In this document: piece by piece, positions 23,430 through 36,915 of the stretch
How the letters are laid out: every line of letters starts with the position of its first letter
Position numbering within the stretch: position 1 is the first letter of the stretch
The notes under the pieces: model-generated
The model's input: the letters and a program-made list of their open reading frames with translations, nothing else
Database searches by the model: none
Told to the model about the DNA's origin: nothing
Program-made: the position numbers and the translations under genes
Origin: Pleurodeles waltl
Lineage: Eukaryota > Chordata > Amphibia > Caudata > Salamandridae
NCBI RefSeq assembly: GCF_031143425.1
Contig: NC_090446.1
Coordinates: 1,548,630,749-1,548,694,748 of the forward strand
Reading direction: 5' to 3'
DNA length: 64,000 nt

Positions 23430-25990
23430 TGTGCTGAGGATGGGGAGACAGGAAGAGGAGGGGAGAGGTGGGTCTGTGTGCTGATCTTGGGGAGGCAGGA
23501 AGAGGTGGGGAGAGGTGGGTCTGTGTGCTGAGGAAGGGGAGGCAGGAAGAGGTGGGGAGGTGGGTCTGTGTGAGGGTGGGGAGATGGGTCTGTGTGCTGA
23601 GGAAGGGGAGGCAGGAAGAGGTGGGGAGAGGTGGGTCTGTATGCTGAGGGTGGGGAGGTGGGTCTGTGTGCTGAGGATGGGGAGGCAGGAAGAGGTGGGG
23701 AGAGGTGGGTCTGGGTGCTGAGGAAGGGGAGGCAGGAAGAGGTGGGGAGAGGTGGGTCTGTGTGCTGAGGATGGGGAGGCAGGAAGAGGTGGGCAGAGGT
23801 GGGTCTGTATGCTGAGGATGGGGAGGTGGGTCTGTGTGCTGAGGAAGGGGAGGCAGGAAGAGGTGGGGAGAGGTGGGTCTCTGTGCTGAGGGTGGGGAGG
23901 TGGGTCTGTGTGCTGAGGAAGGGGAGGCAGGAAGAGGTGGGGAGAGGTGGGTCTGTGTGCTGAGGAAGGGGAGGCAGGAAGAGGTGGGAAGAGGTGGGTC
24001 TGTGTGCTGAGGGTGAGGAGGTGGGTCTGTGCTGAGGATGGGGAGGCAGGGCGAGGTGGGGAGAGGTAGGTCTGTGTGCTAAGGATGGGGAGGCAGGGTG
24101 AGGTGGGGAGAGGTGGGTCTGTGTCCTGAGGATGGGGGCGAAAGGAGAGGTGAGGGGAGGATGGGGAGGTGGGTCTGTGTGCTGAGGATGGGGAGGCAGG
24201 AAGAGGTGGGGAGAGGTGGGTCTGTGCTGAGGGTGAGGAGGTGGGTCTGTGTCCTGAGGATGGGGAGGCAGGGCGAGGTGGGGAGAGGTAGGTCTGTGTG
24301 CTGAGGATAGGGAGGCAGGGAGAGGTGGGGAGAGGTGGGTCTGTGTCCTGAGGATGGGGGCGAAAGGAGAGGTGAGGGGAGGTGGGTCTGTGTGCTGAGG
24401 ATGCGGAGGTGGGTGTGTGTGCTGAGGATGTGGAGGCAGGAAGAGGTGGGGAGAGGTGGGATAATGTCCTGAGGATGGGGGCGAAAGGAGAGGGGAGGTG
24501 GGTCTGTGTGCTGAGGAAGGGGAGGCAGGAATCGGTGGGGAGAGGTGGGTCTATGTGCTGAGTGTGGGGAGGTGTGTCTGTGTGCTGAGGATAGGGAGGC
24601 AGGAAGAGGTGGGGAGAGGTGGGTCTGTGTGCTGAGGACGGGGAGGCAGGAAGAGGAGGGGAGAGGTGGGTCTGTGTGCTGAGGATGGGGAGGCAGGAAG
24701 AGGTGGGGAGAGGTGGGTCTGTATGCTGAGGGTGGGGAGGTGGGTCTGTGTGAGGGTGAGGAGGTGGGTCTGTGTGCTGAGGAAGGGGAGGCAGGAAGAG
24801 GTGGGGAGAGGTGGGTCTGTGTGCTGAGGAAGGGGAGGCAGGAAGAGGTGGGGAGAGGTGGGTCTGTGTGCTGAGGGTGGGGAGGCAGGAAGAGGTGGGG
24901 AGAGGTGGGTCTGTATGCTGAGTATTGGGTGGTGGGTCTGTGTGCTGAAGAAGGGGAGGCAGGAAGAGGTGGGGAGAGGTGGGTCTGTGTGCTGAGGAAG
25001 GGGAGGCAGGAAGAGGTGGGGAGTGGTGGGTCTGTGTGCAGAGGGTGAGGAGGTGGGTCTGTGTGCTGAGGATGGGGAGGCAGGGTGAGGTGGGGAGAGG
25101 TAGGTCTGTGTGCTGAGGATAGGGAGGGAGGGCGAGGTGGGGAGAGGTGGGTCTGTGTCCTGAGGATGGAGGCGAAAGGAGAGGTGAGGGAAGGTGGGTC
25201 TGTGTGCTGAGGATGGGAGGTGGGTCTGTGTGCTGAGGATGGGGAGGCAGGAAGAGGTGGGAAGAGGTGGGTCTGTGTGCTGAAGAAGGGGAGGCAGGAA
25301 GAGGTGGGGAGAGGTGGGTCTGTGTGCTGAGGGTAAGGAGATGGGTCTGTGTGCTGAGGATGGGGAGGCAGGGCGAGGTCGGGAGAGGTAGGTCTGTGTG
25401 CTGAGGATAGGGAGGCAGAGAGAGGGGGGAAGAGGTGGGTCTGTGTCCTGAGGATGGGGGCGAAAGGAGAGGTGGGTCTGTGTGCTGAGGATGGGGAAGT
25501 GGGTGTGTGTGCTGAGGATGGGGAGGCAGGAAGAGGTGGGGAGAGGTGGGATAGTGTCCTGAGGATGGGGGCGAAAGGAGAGAGGAGGTGGGTCTGTGTG
25601 CTGAGGAAGGGGAGGCAGGAAGAGGTGGGGAGAGGTGGTTCTTTGTGCTGAATGTGGGGAGGTGGGTCTGTGTGCTGAGGATAGAGAGGCAGGAAGAGGT
25701 GGGGAGAGGTGGGTCTGTGTGCTGAGGATGGGGAGGCAGGAAGAGGTGGGGAGAGGTGGGTCTGTGTGCTGAGGATGGGGAGGCAGGGAGAGGTGGGGAG
25801 AGGTGGGTCTGTGTGCTGATGGTGGGGAGGTGGGTCTGTGTGAGGGTGGGGAGGTGGGTCTGTGTGCTGAGGAAGGGGAGGCAGGAAGAGGTGGGGAGAG
25901 GATGGTCTGTGTGCTGAGGATGGGGAGGTAGGAAGAGGTGGGGAGGTGGGTCTCTGTACTGAGGGGGGAAGGGATGGAGAGATGGGTGAG

Positions 25991-26134
25991 GTGCATCACA
26001 ACTCCTCGCAAGACAAGTCAGACCACTGTTGCCAAATTCTACCAATAAAATAAATCAAACATTGACTCTGCCCATCCATGCTCATGCAGTTTTTCGGGTA
26101 GTCACGCTTTATACACCGCCAGTCTTTGATGACG
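25991..26134. repeat. 144-bp module, copy 3
   Basis: Type A variant (TTTTTCGGGTAGTCACGC). It lies at the start of the first 3,504-bp duplicate, upstream of which sits the GTCTCTGTACTGAGG edge unit seen beside every module. Confidence 0.93.
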
Positions 26135-27342
26135 TGTGCTGAGGATGGGGAGGCAGGAAGAGGAGGGGAGAGGTGGGTCTGTGTGCTGAGGAAGAGGAGG
26201 CAGGAAGAGGTGGGCAGAGGTGGGTCTGTGTGCTGAGGGTGAGGAGGTGGGTCTGTGTGCTGAGGATGGGGAGGCAGGGCGAGGTGGGGATAGGTTGGTC
26301 TGTGTGCTGAGGATAGGGAGCCATGGCGAGGTGGGAGAGGTGGGTCTGTGTCCTGAGGATGGGGGCGAAAGGAGAGGTGAGGGGAGGTGGGTCTGTGTGC
26401 TGAGGATGGGGAGGTGGGTCTGTGTCCTGAGGATGGGGGCGAAAGGAGAGGTGAGGGGAGGTGGGTCTGTGTGCTGAGGATGGGGAGGTGGGTCTGTGTG
26501 CTGAGGATGGGGAGGCAGGAAGAGGTGGGGAGAGGTGGGTCTGTGTGCTGAGGAAGAGGAGGCAGGAAGAGGTGGGCAGAGGTGGGTCTGTGTGCTGAGG
26601 GTGAGGAGGTGGGTCTGTGTGCTGAGGATGGGGAGGCAGGGCGAGGTGGGGATAGGTTGGTCTGTGTGCTGAGGATAGGGAGCCATGGCGAGATGGGAGA
26701 GGTGGGTCTGTGTCCTGAGGATGGGGGCGAAAGGAGAGGTGAGGGGAGGTGGGTCTGTGTGCTGAGGATGGGGATGTGGGTGTGTGTGCTGAGGATGGGG
26801 AGGTAGGAAGAGGTGGGGAGAGGTGGGTCTGTGTGCTGATTGTGGGGAGGTGGGTCTGTGTGCTGAGGATAGGGAGGCAGGAAGAGGTGGGGATTGGTGG
26901 GTCTGTGTGCTGAGGTTGCGGAGGCAGGAAGATGTGGGGAGAGGTGGGTCTTTGTGCTGAGGATGGGGAGGCAGGAAGAGGTGGGGAGAGGTGGGTCTGT
27001 GTGAGGATGGGGAGGTGGGTCTGTGTGCTGAGGAAGGGGAGGCAGGAAGAGGTGGGTCTGTGTGCTGAGGGTGGGGAGGTAGGAAGAGGTGGGGAGAGGT
27101 GGGTCTGTGTGCTGAGGTTGGGGAGGCAGGAAGAGGTGGGGAGAGGTGGGTCTTTGTGCTGAGGATGGGGAGGCAGGAAGAGGTGGGAGAGGTGGGTCTG
27201 TGTGCTGAGGGTGGGGAGGTGGGTCTGTGTGAGGATGGGGAGGTGGGGAGAGGTGGGTCTGTGTGCTGAGGGTGGGGAGGTAGGAAGAGGTGGGGAGGTG
27301 GGTCTCTGTACTGAGGGGGGCAGGGATGGAGAGATGGGTAAG

Positions 27343-27486
27343 GTGCATCACAACTCCTCGCAAGACAAGTCAGACCACTGTTGCCAAATTCTACCAATAA
27401 AATAAATCAAACATTGACTCTGCCCATCCATGCTCATGCAGTTTTTCTGGTAGTCACGCTTTATACACCGCCAGTCTTTGATGACG
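27343..27486. repeat. 144-bp module, copy 4
   Basis: Type B variant (TTTTTCTGGTAGTCACGC). It lies 1,352 bp after copy 3. The preceding edge has GGGGCAGGGATGG and GGGTAAGG instead of the GAAGGG and GTGAGG of type A copies. Confidence 0.93.
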
Positions 27487-29494
27487 TGTGCTGAGGATGG
27501 GGAGGCAGGAAGAGGAGGGGAGAGGTGGGTCTGTGTGCTGATCTTGGGGAGGCAGGAAGAGGTGGGGAGGTGGGTCTGTGTGAGGGTGGGGAGATGGGTC
27601 TGTGTGCTGAGGAAGGGGAGGCAGGAAGAGGTGGGGAGAGGTGGGTCTGTATGCTGAGGGTGGGGAGGTGGGTCTGTGTGCTGAGGATGGGGAGGCAGGA
27701 AGAGGTGGGGAGAGGTGGGTCTGTGTGCTGAGGAAGGGGAGGCAGGAAGAGGTAGGGAGAGGTGGGTCTGTGTGCTGAGGATGGGGAGGCAGGAAGAGGT
27801 GGGGAGAGGTGGGTCTGTATGCTGAGGATGGCGATGTGGGTCTGTGTGCTGAGGAAGGGGAGGCAGGAAGAGGTGGGGAGAGGTGGGTCTGTGTGCTGAG
27901 GGTGGGGAGGTGGGTCTGTGTGCTGAGGAAGGGGAGGCAGGAAGACGTGGGGAGAGGTGGGTCTGTGTGCTGAGGAAGGGGAGGCAGGAAGAGGTAGGGA
28001 GAGGTGTGTCTGTGTGCTGAGGGTGAGGAGGTGGGTCTGTGTGCTGAGGATGGGGAGGCAGGGCGAGGTGGGGTGAGGTATGTCTGTGTGCTGAGGATAG
28101 GGAGGCAGGGTGAGGTGGGGAGAGGTGGGTCTGTGTCCTGAGGATGGGTGCGAAAGGAGAGGTGAGGGGAGGTGGGTCTGTGTGCTGAGGATGGGGAGGC
28201 AGGAAGAGGTGGGGAGAGGTGCGTCTGTGTGCTGAGGAAGGGGAGGCAGGAAGAGGTGGGGAGAGGTGGGTCTGTGCTGAGGGTGAGGAGGTGGGTCTGT
28301 GTGCTGAGGATGGGGAGGCAGGGCAAGGTGGGGAGAGTTAGGTCTGTGTGCTGAGGATAGGGAGGCAGGGCGAGGTGGGGAGAGGTGGGTCTGTGTCCTG
28401 AGGATGGGGGCGAAAGGAGAGGTGAGGGGAGGTGGGTCTGTGTGCTGAGGATGGGGAGGTGGGTGTGTGTGCTGAGGATGTGGAGGCAGGAAGAGGTGGG
28501 GAGAGATGGGATAATGTCCTGAGGATGGGGGCGAAAGGAGAGGGGAGGTGGGTCTGTGTGCTGAGGAAGGGGAGGCAGGAAGATGTGGGTCTATGTGCTG
28601 AGTGTGGGGAGGTGGGTCTCTGTGCTGAGGATAGGGAGGCAGGAAGAGGTGGGGAGAGGAGGGTCTGTGTGCTGAGGACGGGGAGGCAGGAAGAGGTGGG
28701 GAGAGGTGGGTCTGTGTGCTGAGGATGGGGAGGCAGGAAGAGGTGGGGAGAGGTGGGTCTGTGTGCTGAGGGTGGGGAGGTGGGTCTGTGTGAGGGTGAG
28801 GAGGTGGGTCTGTGTGCTGAGGAAGGGGAGGCAGGAAGAGGTGGGGAGAGGTGGGCCTGTGTGCTGAGGAAGGGGAGGCAGGAAGAGGCAGGGAGAGGTG
28901 GGTCTGTGTGCTGAGGGTGGGGATGTGGGTCTGTGTGCTGAGGAAGGGGAGGCAGGAAGAGGTGGGGAGAGGTGGGTCTGTGTGCTGAGGGTGGGGAGAG
29001 GTGGGTCTGTGTGCTGAGGAAAGGGAGGCAGGGCGAGGTGGGGAGAGGTAGGTATGTGTGCTGAGGATAGGGAGGCAGGGCGTGGTGGGGAGAGGTGGGT
29101 CTGTGTCCTGAGGATGGGGGCGAAAGGAGAGGTGGGCAGAGGTGGGTCTATGTGCTGAGGATGGGTAGGCAGGAAGAGGTGGGGACAGGTTGGTCTGTGT
29201 GGTGAGGATGGGGAGGCATGAAGAGGTGGGGAGAGGTGGGTCTGTGTGCTGAGGGTGGGGAGGTGGGTCTGTGTGAGGGTGGAGAGGCAGGAAGAGGTGG
29301 GGAGAGGTGGGGAGAGGTGGGGAGAGGTGGGTCTGTGTGCTGAGGATTGAAAGGCAGGTGGGTCTGTGTTCTGAGGAAGGGGAGGCAGGAAGAGGTGGGG
29401 AGAGGATGGTCTGTGTGCTGAGGATGGGGAGGTAGGAAGAGGTGGGGAGGTGGGTCTCTGTACTGAGGGGGGAAGGGATGGAGAGATGGGTGAG

Positions 29495-29638
29495 GTGCAT
29501 CACAACTCCTCGCAAGACAAGTCAGACCACTGTTGCCAAATTCTACCAATAAAATAAATCAAACATTGACTCTGCCCATCCATGCTCATGCAGTTTTTCG
29601 GTATGTCACGCTTTATACACCGCCAGTCTTTGATGACG
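29495..29638. repeat. 144-bp module, copy 5
   Basis: Duplicate partner of copy 3 (3,504 bp away). It carries TTTTTCGGTATGTCACGC, a derived form of type A, so this change is younger than the duplication. Confidence 0.93.
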
Positions 29639-30846
29639 TGTGCTGAGGATGGGGAGGCAGGAAGAGGAGGGGAGAGGTGGGTCTGTGTGCTGAGGAAGAG
29701 GAGGCAGGAAGAGGTGGGCAGAGGTGGGTCTGTGTGCTGAGGGTGAGGAGGTGGGTCTGTGTGCTGAGGATGGGGAGGCAGGGCGAGGTGGGGATAGGTT
29801 GGTCTGTGTGCTGAGGATAGGGAGCCATGGCGAGGTGGGAGAGGTGGGTCTGTGTCCTGAGGATGGGGGCGAAAGGAGAGGTGAGGGGAGGTGGGTCTGT
29901 GTGCTGAGGATGGGGAGGTGGGTCTGTGTCCTGAGGATGGGGGCGAAAGGAGAGGTGAGGGGAGGTGGGTCTGTGTGCTGAGGATGGGGAGGTGGGTCTG
30001 TGTGCTGAGGATGGGGAGGCAGGAAGAGGTGGGGAGAGGTGGGTCTGTGTGCTGAGGAAGAGGAGGCAGGAAGAGGTGGGCAGAGGTGGGTCTGTGTGCT
30101 GAGGGTGAGGAGGTGGGTCTGTGTGCTGAGGATGGGGAGGCAGGGCGAGGTGGGGATAGGTTGGTCTGTGTGCTGAGGATAGGGAGCCATGGCGAGATGG
30201 GAGAGGTGGGTCTGTGTCCTGAGGATGGGGGCGAAAGGAGAGGTGAGGGGAGGTGGGTCTGTGTGCTGAGGATGGGGAGGTGGGTGTGTGTGCTGAGGAT
30301 GGGGAGGTAGGAAGAGGTGGGGAGAGGTGGGTCTGTGTGCTGATTGTGGGGAGGTGGGTCTGTGTGCTGAGGATAGGGAGGCAGGAAGAGGTGGGGATTG
30401 GTGGGTCTGTGTGCTGAGGTTGCGGAGGCAGGAAGATGTGGGGAGAGGTGGGTCTTTGTGCTGAGGATGGGGAGGCAGGAAGAGGTGGGGAGAGGTGGGT
30501 CTGTGTGAGGATGGGGAGGTGGGTCTGTGTGCTGAGGAAGGGGAGGCAGGAAGAGGTGGGTCTGTGTGCTGAGGGTGGGGAGGTAGGAAGAGGTGGGGAG
30601 AGGTGGGTCTGTGTGCTGAGGTTGGGGAGGCAGGAAGAGGTGGGGAGAGGTGGGTCTTTGTGCTGAGGATGGGGAGGCAGGAAGAGGTGGGAGAGGTGGG
30701 TCTGTGTGCTGAGGGTGGGGAGGTGGGTCTGTGTGAGGATGGGGAGGTGGGGAGAGGTGGGTCTGTGTGCTGAGGGTGGGGAGGTAGGAAGAGGTGGGGA
30801 GGTGGGTCTCTGTACTGAGGGGGGCAGGGATGGAGAGATGGGTAAG

Positions 30847-30990
30847 GTGCATCACAACTCCTCGCAAGACAAGTCAGACCACTGTTGCCAAATTCTACCA
30901 ATAAAATAAATCAAACATTGACTCTGCCCATCCATGCTCATGCAGTTTTTCTGGTAGTCACGCTTTATACACCGCCAGTCTTTGATGACG
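30847..30990. repeat. 144-bp module, copy 6
   Basis: Duplicate partner of copy 4 (3,504 bp away), type B, with no difference from copy 4 that I could see. Confidence 0.93.
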
Positions 30991-33900
30991 TGTGCTGAGG
31001 ATGGGGAGGCAGGAAGAGGAGGGGAGAGGTGGGTCTGTGTGCTGATCTTGGGGAGGCAGGAAGAGGTGGGGAGGTGGGTCTGTGTGAGGGTGGGGAGATG
31101 GGTCTGTGTGCTGAGGAAGGGGAGGCAGGAAGAGGTGGGGAGAGGTGGGTCTGTATGCTGAGGGTGGGGAGGTGGGTCTGTGTGCTGAGGATGGGGAGGC
31201 AGGAAGAGGTGGGGAGAGGTGGGTCTGTGTGCTGAGGAAGGGGAGGCAGGAAGAGGTAGGGAGAGGTGGGTCTGTGTGCTGAGGATGGGGAGGCAGGAAG
31301 AGGTGGGGAGAGGTGGGTCTGTATGCTGAGGATGGCGATGTGGGTCTGTGTGCTGAGGAAGGGGAGGCAGGAAGAGGTGGGGAGAGGTGGGTCTGTGTGC
31401 TGAGGGTGGGGAGGTGGGTCTGTGTGCTGAGGAAGGGGAGGCAGGAAGACGTGGGGAGAGGTGGGTCTGTGTGCTGAGGAAGGGGAGGCAGGAAGAGGTA
31501 GGGAGAGGTGTGTCTGTGTGCTGAGGGTGAGGAGGTGGGTCTGTGTGCTGAGGATGGGGAGGCAGGGCGAGGTGGGGTGAGGTATGTCTGTGTGCTGAGG
31601 ATAGGGAGGCAGGGTGAGGTGGGGAGAGGTGGGTCTGTGTCCTGAGGATGGGTGCGAAAGGAGAGGTGAGGGGAGGTGGGTCTGTGTGCTGAGGATGGGG
31701 AGGCAGGAAGAGGTGGGGAGAGGTGCGTCTGTGTGCTGAGGAAGGGGAGGCAGGAAGAGGTGGGGAGAGGTGGGTCTGTGCTGAGGGTGAGGAGGTGGGT
31801 CTGTGTGCTGAGGATGGGGAGGCAGGGCAAGGTGGGGAGAGTTAGGTCTGTGTGCTGAGGATAGGGAGGCAGGGCGAGGTGGGGAGAGGTGGGTCTGTGT
31901 CCTGAGGATGGGGGCGAAAGGAGAGGTGAGGGGAGGTGGGTCTGTGTGCTGAGGATGGGGAGGTGGGTGTGTGTGCTGAGGATGTGGAGGCAGGAAGAGG
32001 TGGGGAGAGATGGGATAATGTCCTGAGGATGGGGGCGAAAGGAGAGGGGAGGTGGGTCTGTGTGCTGAGGAAGGGGAGGCAGGAAGATGTGGGTCTATGT
32101 GCTGAGTGTGGGGAGGTGGGTCTCTGTGCTGAGGATAGGGAGGCAGGAAGAGGTGGGGAGAGGAGGGTCTGTGTGCTGAGGACGGGGAGGCAGGAAGAGG
32201 TGGGGAGAGGTGGGTCTGTGTGCTGAGGATGGGGAGGCAGGAAGAGGTGGGGAGAGGTGGGTCTGTGTGCTGAGGGTGGGGAGGTGGGTCTGTGTGAGGG
32301 TGAGGAGGTGGGTCTGTGTGCTGAGGAAGGGGAGACAGGAAGAGGTGGGGAGAGGTGGGCCTGTGTGCTGAGGAAGGGGAGGCAGGAAGAGGCAGGGAGA
32401 GGTGGGTCTGTGTGCTGAGGGTGGGGATGTGGGTCTGTGTGCTGAGGAAGGGGAGGCAGGAAGAGGTGGGGAGAGGTGGGTCTGTGTGCTGAGGGTGGGG
32501 AGAGGTGGGTCTGTGTGCTGAGGAAAGGGAGGCAGGGCGAGGTGGGGAGAGGTAGGTATGTGTGCTGAGGATAGGGAGGCAGGGCGTGGTGGGGAGAGGT
32601 GGGTCTGTGTCCTGAGGATGGGGGCGAAAGGAGAGGTGGGCAGAGGTGGGTCTATGTGCTGAGGATGGGTAGGCAGGAAGAGGTGGGGACAGGTTGGTCT
32701 GTGTGGTGAGGATGGGGAGGCATGAAGAGGTGGGGAGAGGTGGGTCTGTGTGCTGAGGGTGGGGAGGTGGGTCTGTGTGAGGGTGGAGAGGCAGGAAGAG
32801 GTGGGGAGAGGTGGGGAGAGGTGGGGAGAGGTGGGGAGAGGTGGGTCTGTGTGCTGAGGATTGAAAGGCAGGTGGGTCTGTGTTCTGAGGAAGGGGAGGC
32901 AGGAAGAGGTGGGGAGAGGTGGGTCCGTGTGCTGAGGGTGGGGAGGTGGGTCTGTGTGCTGAGGAAGGGGAGGCAGGAAGATGTGGGGAGGTGGGTCTGT
33001 GTGAGGGTGAGGAGGTGGGTCTGTGTGCTGAGGATGGGGAAGCAGGGCGAGGTGGGGAGAGTTATGTCTGTGTGCTGAGGATAGGGAGGCAGGCCGAGGT
33101 GGGGAGAGGTAGGTCTTTGTGCTGAGGATAGGGAGGCAGGGTGATGTGGGGAGAGGTGGGTCTGTGTGAGGGTGAGGAGGTGGGTCTGTGTGCTGAGGAT
33201 GGGGAGGCAGGGTGAGGTGGGGAGAGGTAGGTCAGTGTGCTGAGGATAGGAAGGCAGGGCGAGGTGGGTAGAGGTGGGTCTGTGTACTGAGGATGGGGGC
33301 GAAAGGAGAGGTGAGGGGAGGTGGGTCTGTGTGCTGAGGAAGGGGAGGCAGGAAGAGGTGCGGAGAGGTGGGTCTGTGTGCTGAGGATGGGGAGGCAGGA
33401 AGAGGTGGGGAGAGGTGGGTCTGTGTGCTGAGGAAGGGGAGGCAGCAAGAGGTGGGGAGAGGTCGGTCTGTGTGCTGAGGGTGGGGAGGTGGGTCTGTGT
33501 GCTGAGGAAGGGGAGGCAGGAAGAGGTGGGGAGAGGTGGGTCTGTGTGCTGAAGAAGGGGAGGCAGGAAGAGGTGGGAAGAGGTGGGTCTGTGTGCTGAG
33601 GATGGGGAGGCAGGAAGAGGTAGGGAGAGGTGGGTCTGTATGCAGAGGATGGGGAGGTGGGTCTGTGTGCTGAGGAAGGGGAGGTGGGGAGAGGTGGGTC
33701 TGTGTGCTGATGTTGGGGAGGCAGGAAGAGGTGGGGAGAGGTGGGTCTGTGTGCTGAGGAAGGGGAGGCAGGAAGAGGTGGGGAGGTGGGTCTGTGTGAG
33801 GGTGGGGAGATGGGTCTGTGTGCTGAGGAAGGGGAGGCAGGAAGAGGTGGGGAGAGGTGGGTCTGTATGCTGAGGGTGGGGAGGTGGGTCTGTGTGCTGA

Positions 33901-34906
33901 GGATGGGGAGGCAGGAAGAGGTGGGGAGAGGTGGGTCTGTGTGCTGAGGAAGGGGAGGCAGGAAGAGGTGGGGAGAGGTGGGTCTGTGTTCTGAGGATGG
34001 GGAGGCAGGAAGAGGTGGGGAGAGGTGGGTCTGTATGCTGAGGATGGGGAGGTGGGTCTGTGTGCTGAGGAAGGGGAGGCAGGAAGAGGTGGGGAGAGGT
34101 GGGTCTGTGTGCTGAGGGTGGGGAGGTGGGTCTGTGTGCTGAGGAAGGGGAGGCAGGAAGAGGTGGGGAGTGGTGGGTCTACGTGCTGAGGATGGGGAGG
34201 CAGGAAGAGGTGGGGAGAGGTGGGTCTGTGTGCTGAGGGTGAGGAGGTGGGTCTGTGTGCTGAGGATGGGGAGGCAGGGCGAGGTGGGGAGAGGTAGGTC
34301 TGTGTGCTGAGGATAGGGAGGCAGGGCGAGGTGGGAAGAGGTGGGTCTGTGTCCTGAGGATGGGGGCGAAAGGAGAGGTGAGGGGAGGTGGGTCTGTGTG
34401 CTGAGGATGGGGAGGTTGGTGTGTGTGCTGAGGATGGGGAGGCAGGAAGAGGTGGGGAGAGGTGGGATAGTGTCCTGAGGATGGGGGCGAAAGGAGAGAG
34501 GAGGTGGGTCTGTGTGCTGAGGAAGGGGAGGCAGGAAGAGGTGCGGAGAGGTGGGTCTTTGTGCTGAGTGTGGGTAGGTGGGTCTGTGTGCTGAGGATAG
34601 AGAGGCAGGAAGAGGTGGGGAGAGGTGGGTCTGTGTGCTGAGGATGGGGAGGCAGGAAGAGGTGGGGAGAGGTGGGTCTGTGTGCTGAGGATGGGGAGGC
34701 AGGAAGAGGTGGGGAGAGGTGGGTCTGTGTGCTTATGGTGGGGAGGTGGGTCTGTGTGAGGGTGGGGAGGTTGGTCTGTGTGCTGAGGAAGGGGAGGCAG
34801 GAAGAGGTGGGGAGAGGTGGGTCTGTGTGCTGAGGATGGGGAGGTAGGAAGAGGTGGGGAGGTGGGTCTCTGTACTGAGGGGGGAAGGGATGGAGAGATG
34901 GGTGAG

Positions 34907-35050
34907 GTGCATCACAACTCCTTGCAAGACAAGTCAGACCACTGTTGCCAAATTCTACCAATAAAATAAATCAAACATTGACTCTGCCCATCCATGCTCA
35001 TGCAGTTTTTCGGGTAGTCACGCTTTATACACCGCCAGTCTTTGATGACG
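34907..35050. repeat. 144-bp module, copy 7
   Basis: Type A variant with a CTCCTTGCAAGAC change shared with copies 8 and 9. It follows the longest gap between modules (4,060 bp). Confidence 0.93.
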
Positions 35051-36771
35051 TGTGCTGAGGATGGGGAGGCAGGAAGAGGAGGGGAGAGGTGGGTCTGTGT
35101 GCTGATGTTGGGGAGGCAGGAAGAGGTGGGGAGAGGTGGGTCTGTGTGCTGAGGAAGGGGAGGCAGGAAGAGGTGGGGAGGTGGGTCTGTGTGAGGGTGG
35201 GGAGATGGGTCTGTGTGCTGAGGAAGGGGAGGCAGTAAGAGGTGGGGAGAGGTGGGTCTGTATGCTGAGGGTGGGGAGGGTGGTCTGTGTGCTGAGGATG
35301 GGGAGGCAGGAAGAGGTGGGGAGAGGTGGGTCTGTGTGCTGAGGAAGGGGAGGCAACAAGAGGTAGGGAGAGGTGCGTCTGTGTGCTGAGGATGGGGAGG
35401 CAGGAAGAGGTGGGGAGAGGTGGGTCTGTTTGCTGAGGATGGGGATGTGGGTCTGTGTGCTGAGGAAGGGGAGGCAGGAAGAGGTGGGGAGAGGTGGGTC
35501 TGTGTGCTGAGGGTGGGGAGGTGGGTCTGTGTGCTGAGGAAGGGGAGGCAGGAAGAGGTGGGGAGAGGTGGGTCTGTGTGCTGAGGAAGGGGAGGCAGGA
35601 AAAGGTGGGAGAGGTGGGTCTGTGTGCTGAGGGTGAGGAGGTGGGTCTGTGTGCTGAGGATGGGGAGGCAGGGCGAGGTGGGGAGAGGTAGGTCTGTGTG
35701 CTGAGGATAGGGAGGCAGGGTGAGGTGGGGAGAGGTGGGTCTGTGTCCTGAGGATGGGGGCGAAAGGAGAGGTGAGGGGAGGTGGGTCTGTGTGCTGAGG
35801 ATGGGGAGGTGGGTCTGTGTGCTGAGGATGGGGAGGCAGGAAGAGGTGGGGAGAGGTGGGTCTGTGTGCTGAGGAAGAGGAGGCAGGAAGAGGTGGGCAG
35901 AGGTGGGTCTGTGTGCTGAGGGTGAGGAGGTGGGTCTGTGTGCTGAGGATGGGGAGGCAGGGCGAGGTGGGGAGAGGTAGGTCTGTGTGCTGAGGATAGG
36001 GAGGCAGGGAGAGGTGGGTCTGTGTCCTGAGGATGGGGGCGAAAGGAGAGGTGAGGGGAGGTGGGTGTGTGTGCTGAGGATGGGGAGGTGTGTGTGTGTG
36101 CTGAGGATGGGGAGGTAGGAAGAGGTGGGGAGAGGTGGGATAGTGTCCTGAGGATGGGGGAGAAAGGAGAGGCGAGGTGCGTCTGTGTGCTGAGGAAGGG
36201 GAGGCAGGAAGAGGTGGGGAGCGGTGGGTCTGTGTGCTGAGTGTGGGGAGGTGGGTCTGTGTGCTGAGGATAGGGAGGCAGGAAGAGGTGGGGAGAGGTG
36301 GGTCTGTGTGCTGAGGTTGCGGAAGCAGGAAGAGGTGGGGAGATGTGGGTCTTTGTGCTGAGGATGGGGAGGCAGGAAGAAGTGGGGAGAGGTGGGTCTG
36401 TGTGCTGAGGGTGGGGAGGTGGGTCTGTGTGAGGATGGGGAGGTGGGTCTGTGTGCTGAGGAAGGGGAGGCAGGAAGAGGTGGGGAGAGGTGGGTCTGTG
36501 TGCTGAGGGTGGGGAGGTAGGAAGAGGTGGGGAGAGGTGGGTCTGTGTGCTGAGGTTGGGGAGGCAGGAAGAGGTGGGGAGAGGTGGGTCTGTGTGCTGA
36601 GGGCGGGGAGGTGGGTCTGTGTGAGGATGGGGAGGTGGGTCTGTGTGCTGAGGAAGGGGAGGCAGGAAGAGGTGGGGAGAGGTGGGTCTGTGTGCTGAGG
36701 ATGGGGAGGTAGGAAGAGGTGGGGAGGTGGGTCTCTGTACTGAGGGGGGAAGGGATGGAGAGATGGGTGAG

Positions 36772-36915
36772 GTGCATCACAACTCCTTGCAAGACAAGTC
36801 AGACCACTGTTGCCAAATTCTACCAATAAAATAAATCAAACATTGACTCTGCCCATCCATGCTCATGCAGTTTTTCTGGTAGTCACGCTTTATACACCGC
36901 CAGTCTTTGATGACG
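36772..36915. repeat. 144-bp module, copy 8
   Basis: Type B by TTTTTCTGGTAGTCAC but with the GAAGGG/GTGAGG upstream edge of type A, so it looks like a recombinant of the two types. CTCCTTGC is present. Confidence 0.92.

Larger units (their letters stand above)
25897..32904. repeat. 3,504-bp tandem duplication including two 144-bp modules per copy
   Basis: Copies at about 25,897-29,400 and 29,401-32,904 match at a constant offset of 3,504 bp. Each copy carries two of the 144-bp modules (25,991 and 27,343; 29,495 and 30,847). Landmarks at 28,432 and 27,525 recur at 31,936 and 31,029. The copies differ by few bases and by one 10-bp module in a GTGGGGAGAG run (three at about 29,295, four at about 32,801). 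Confidence 0.88.
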
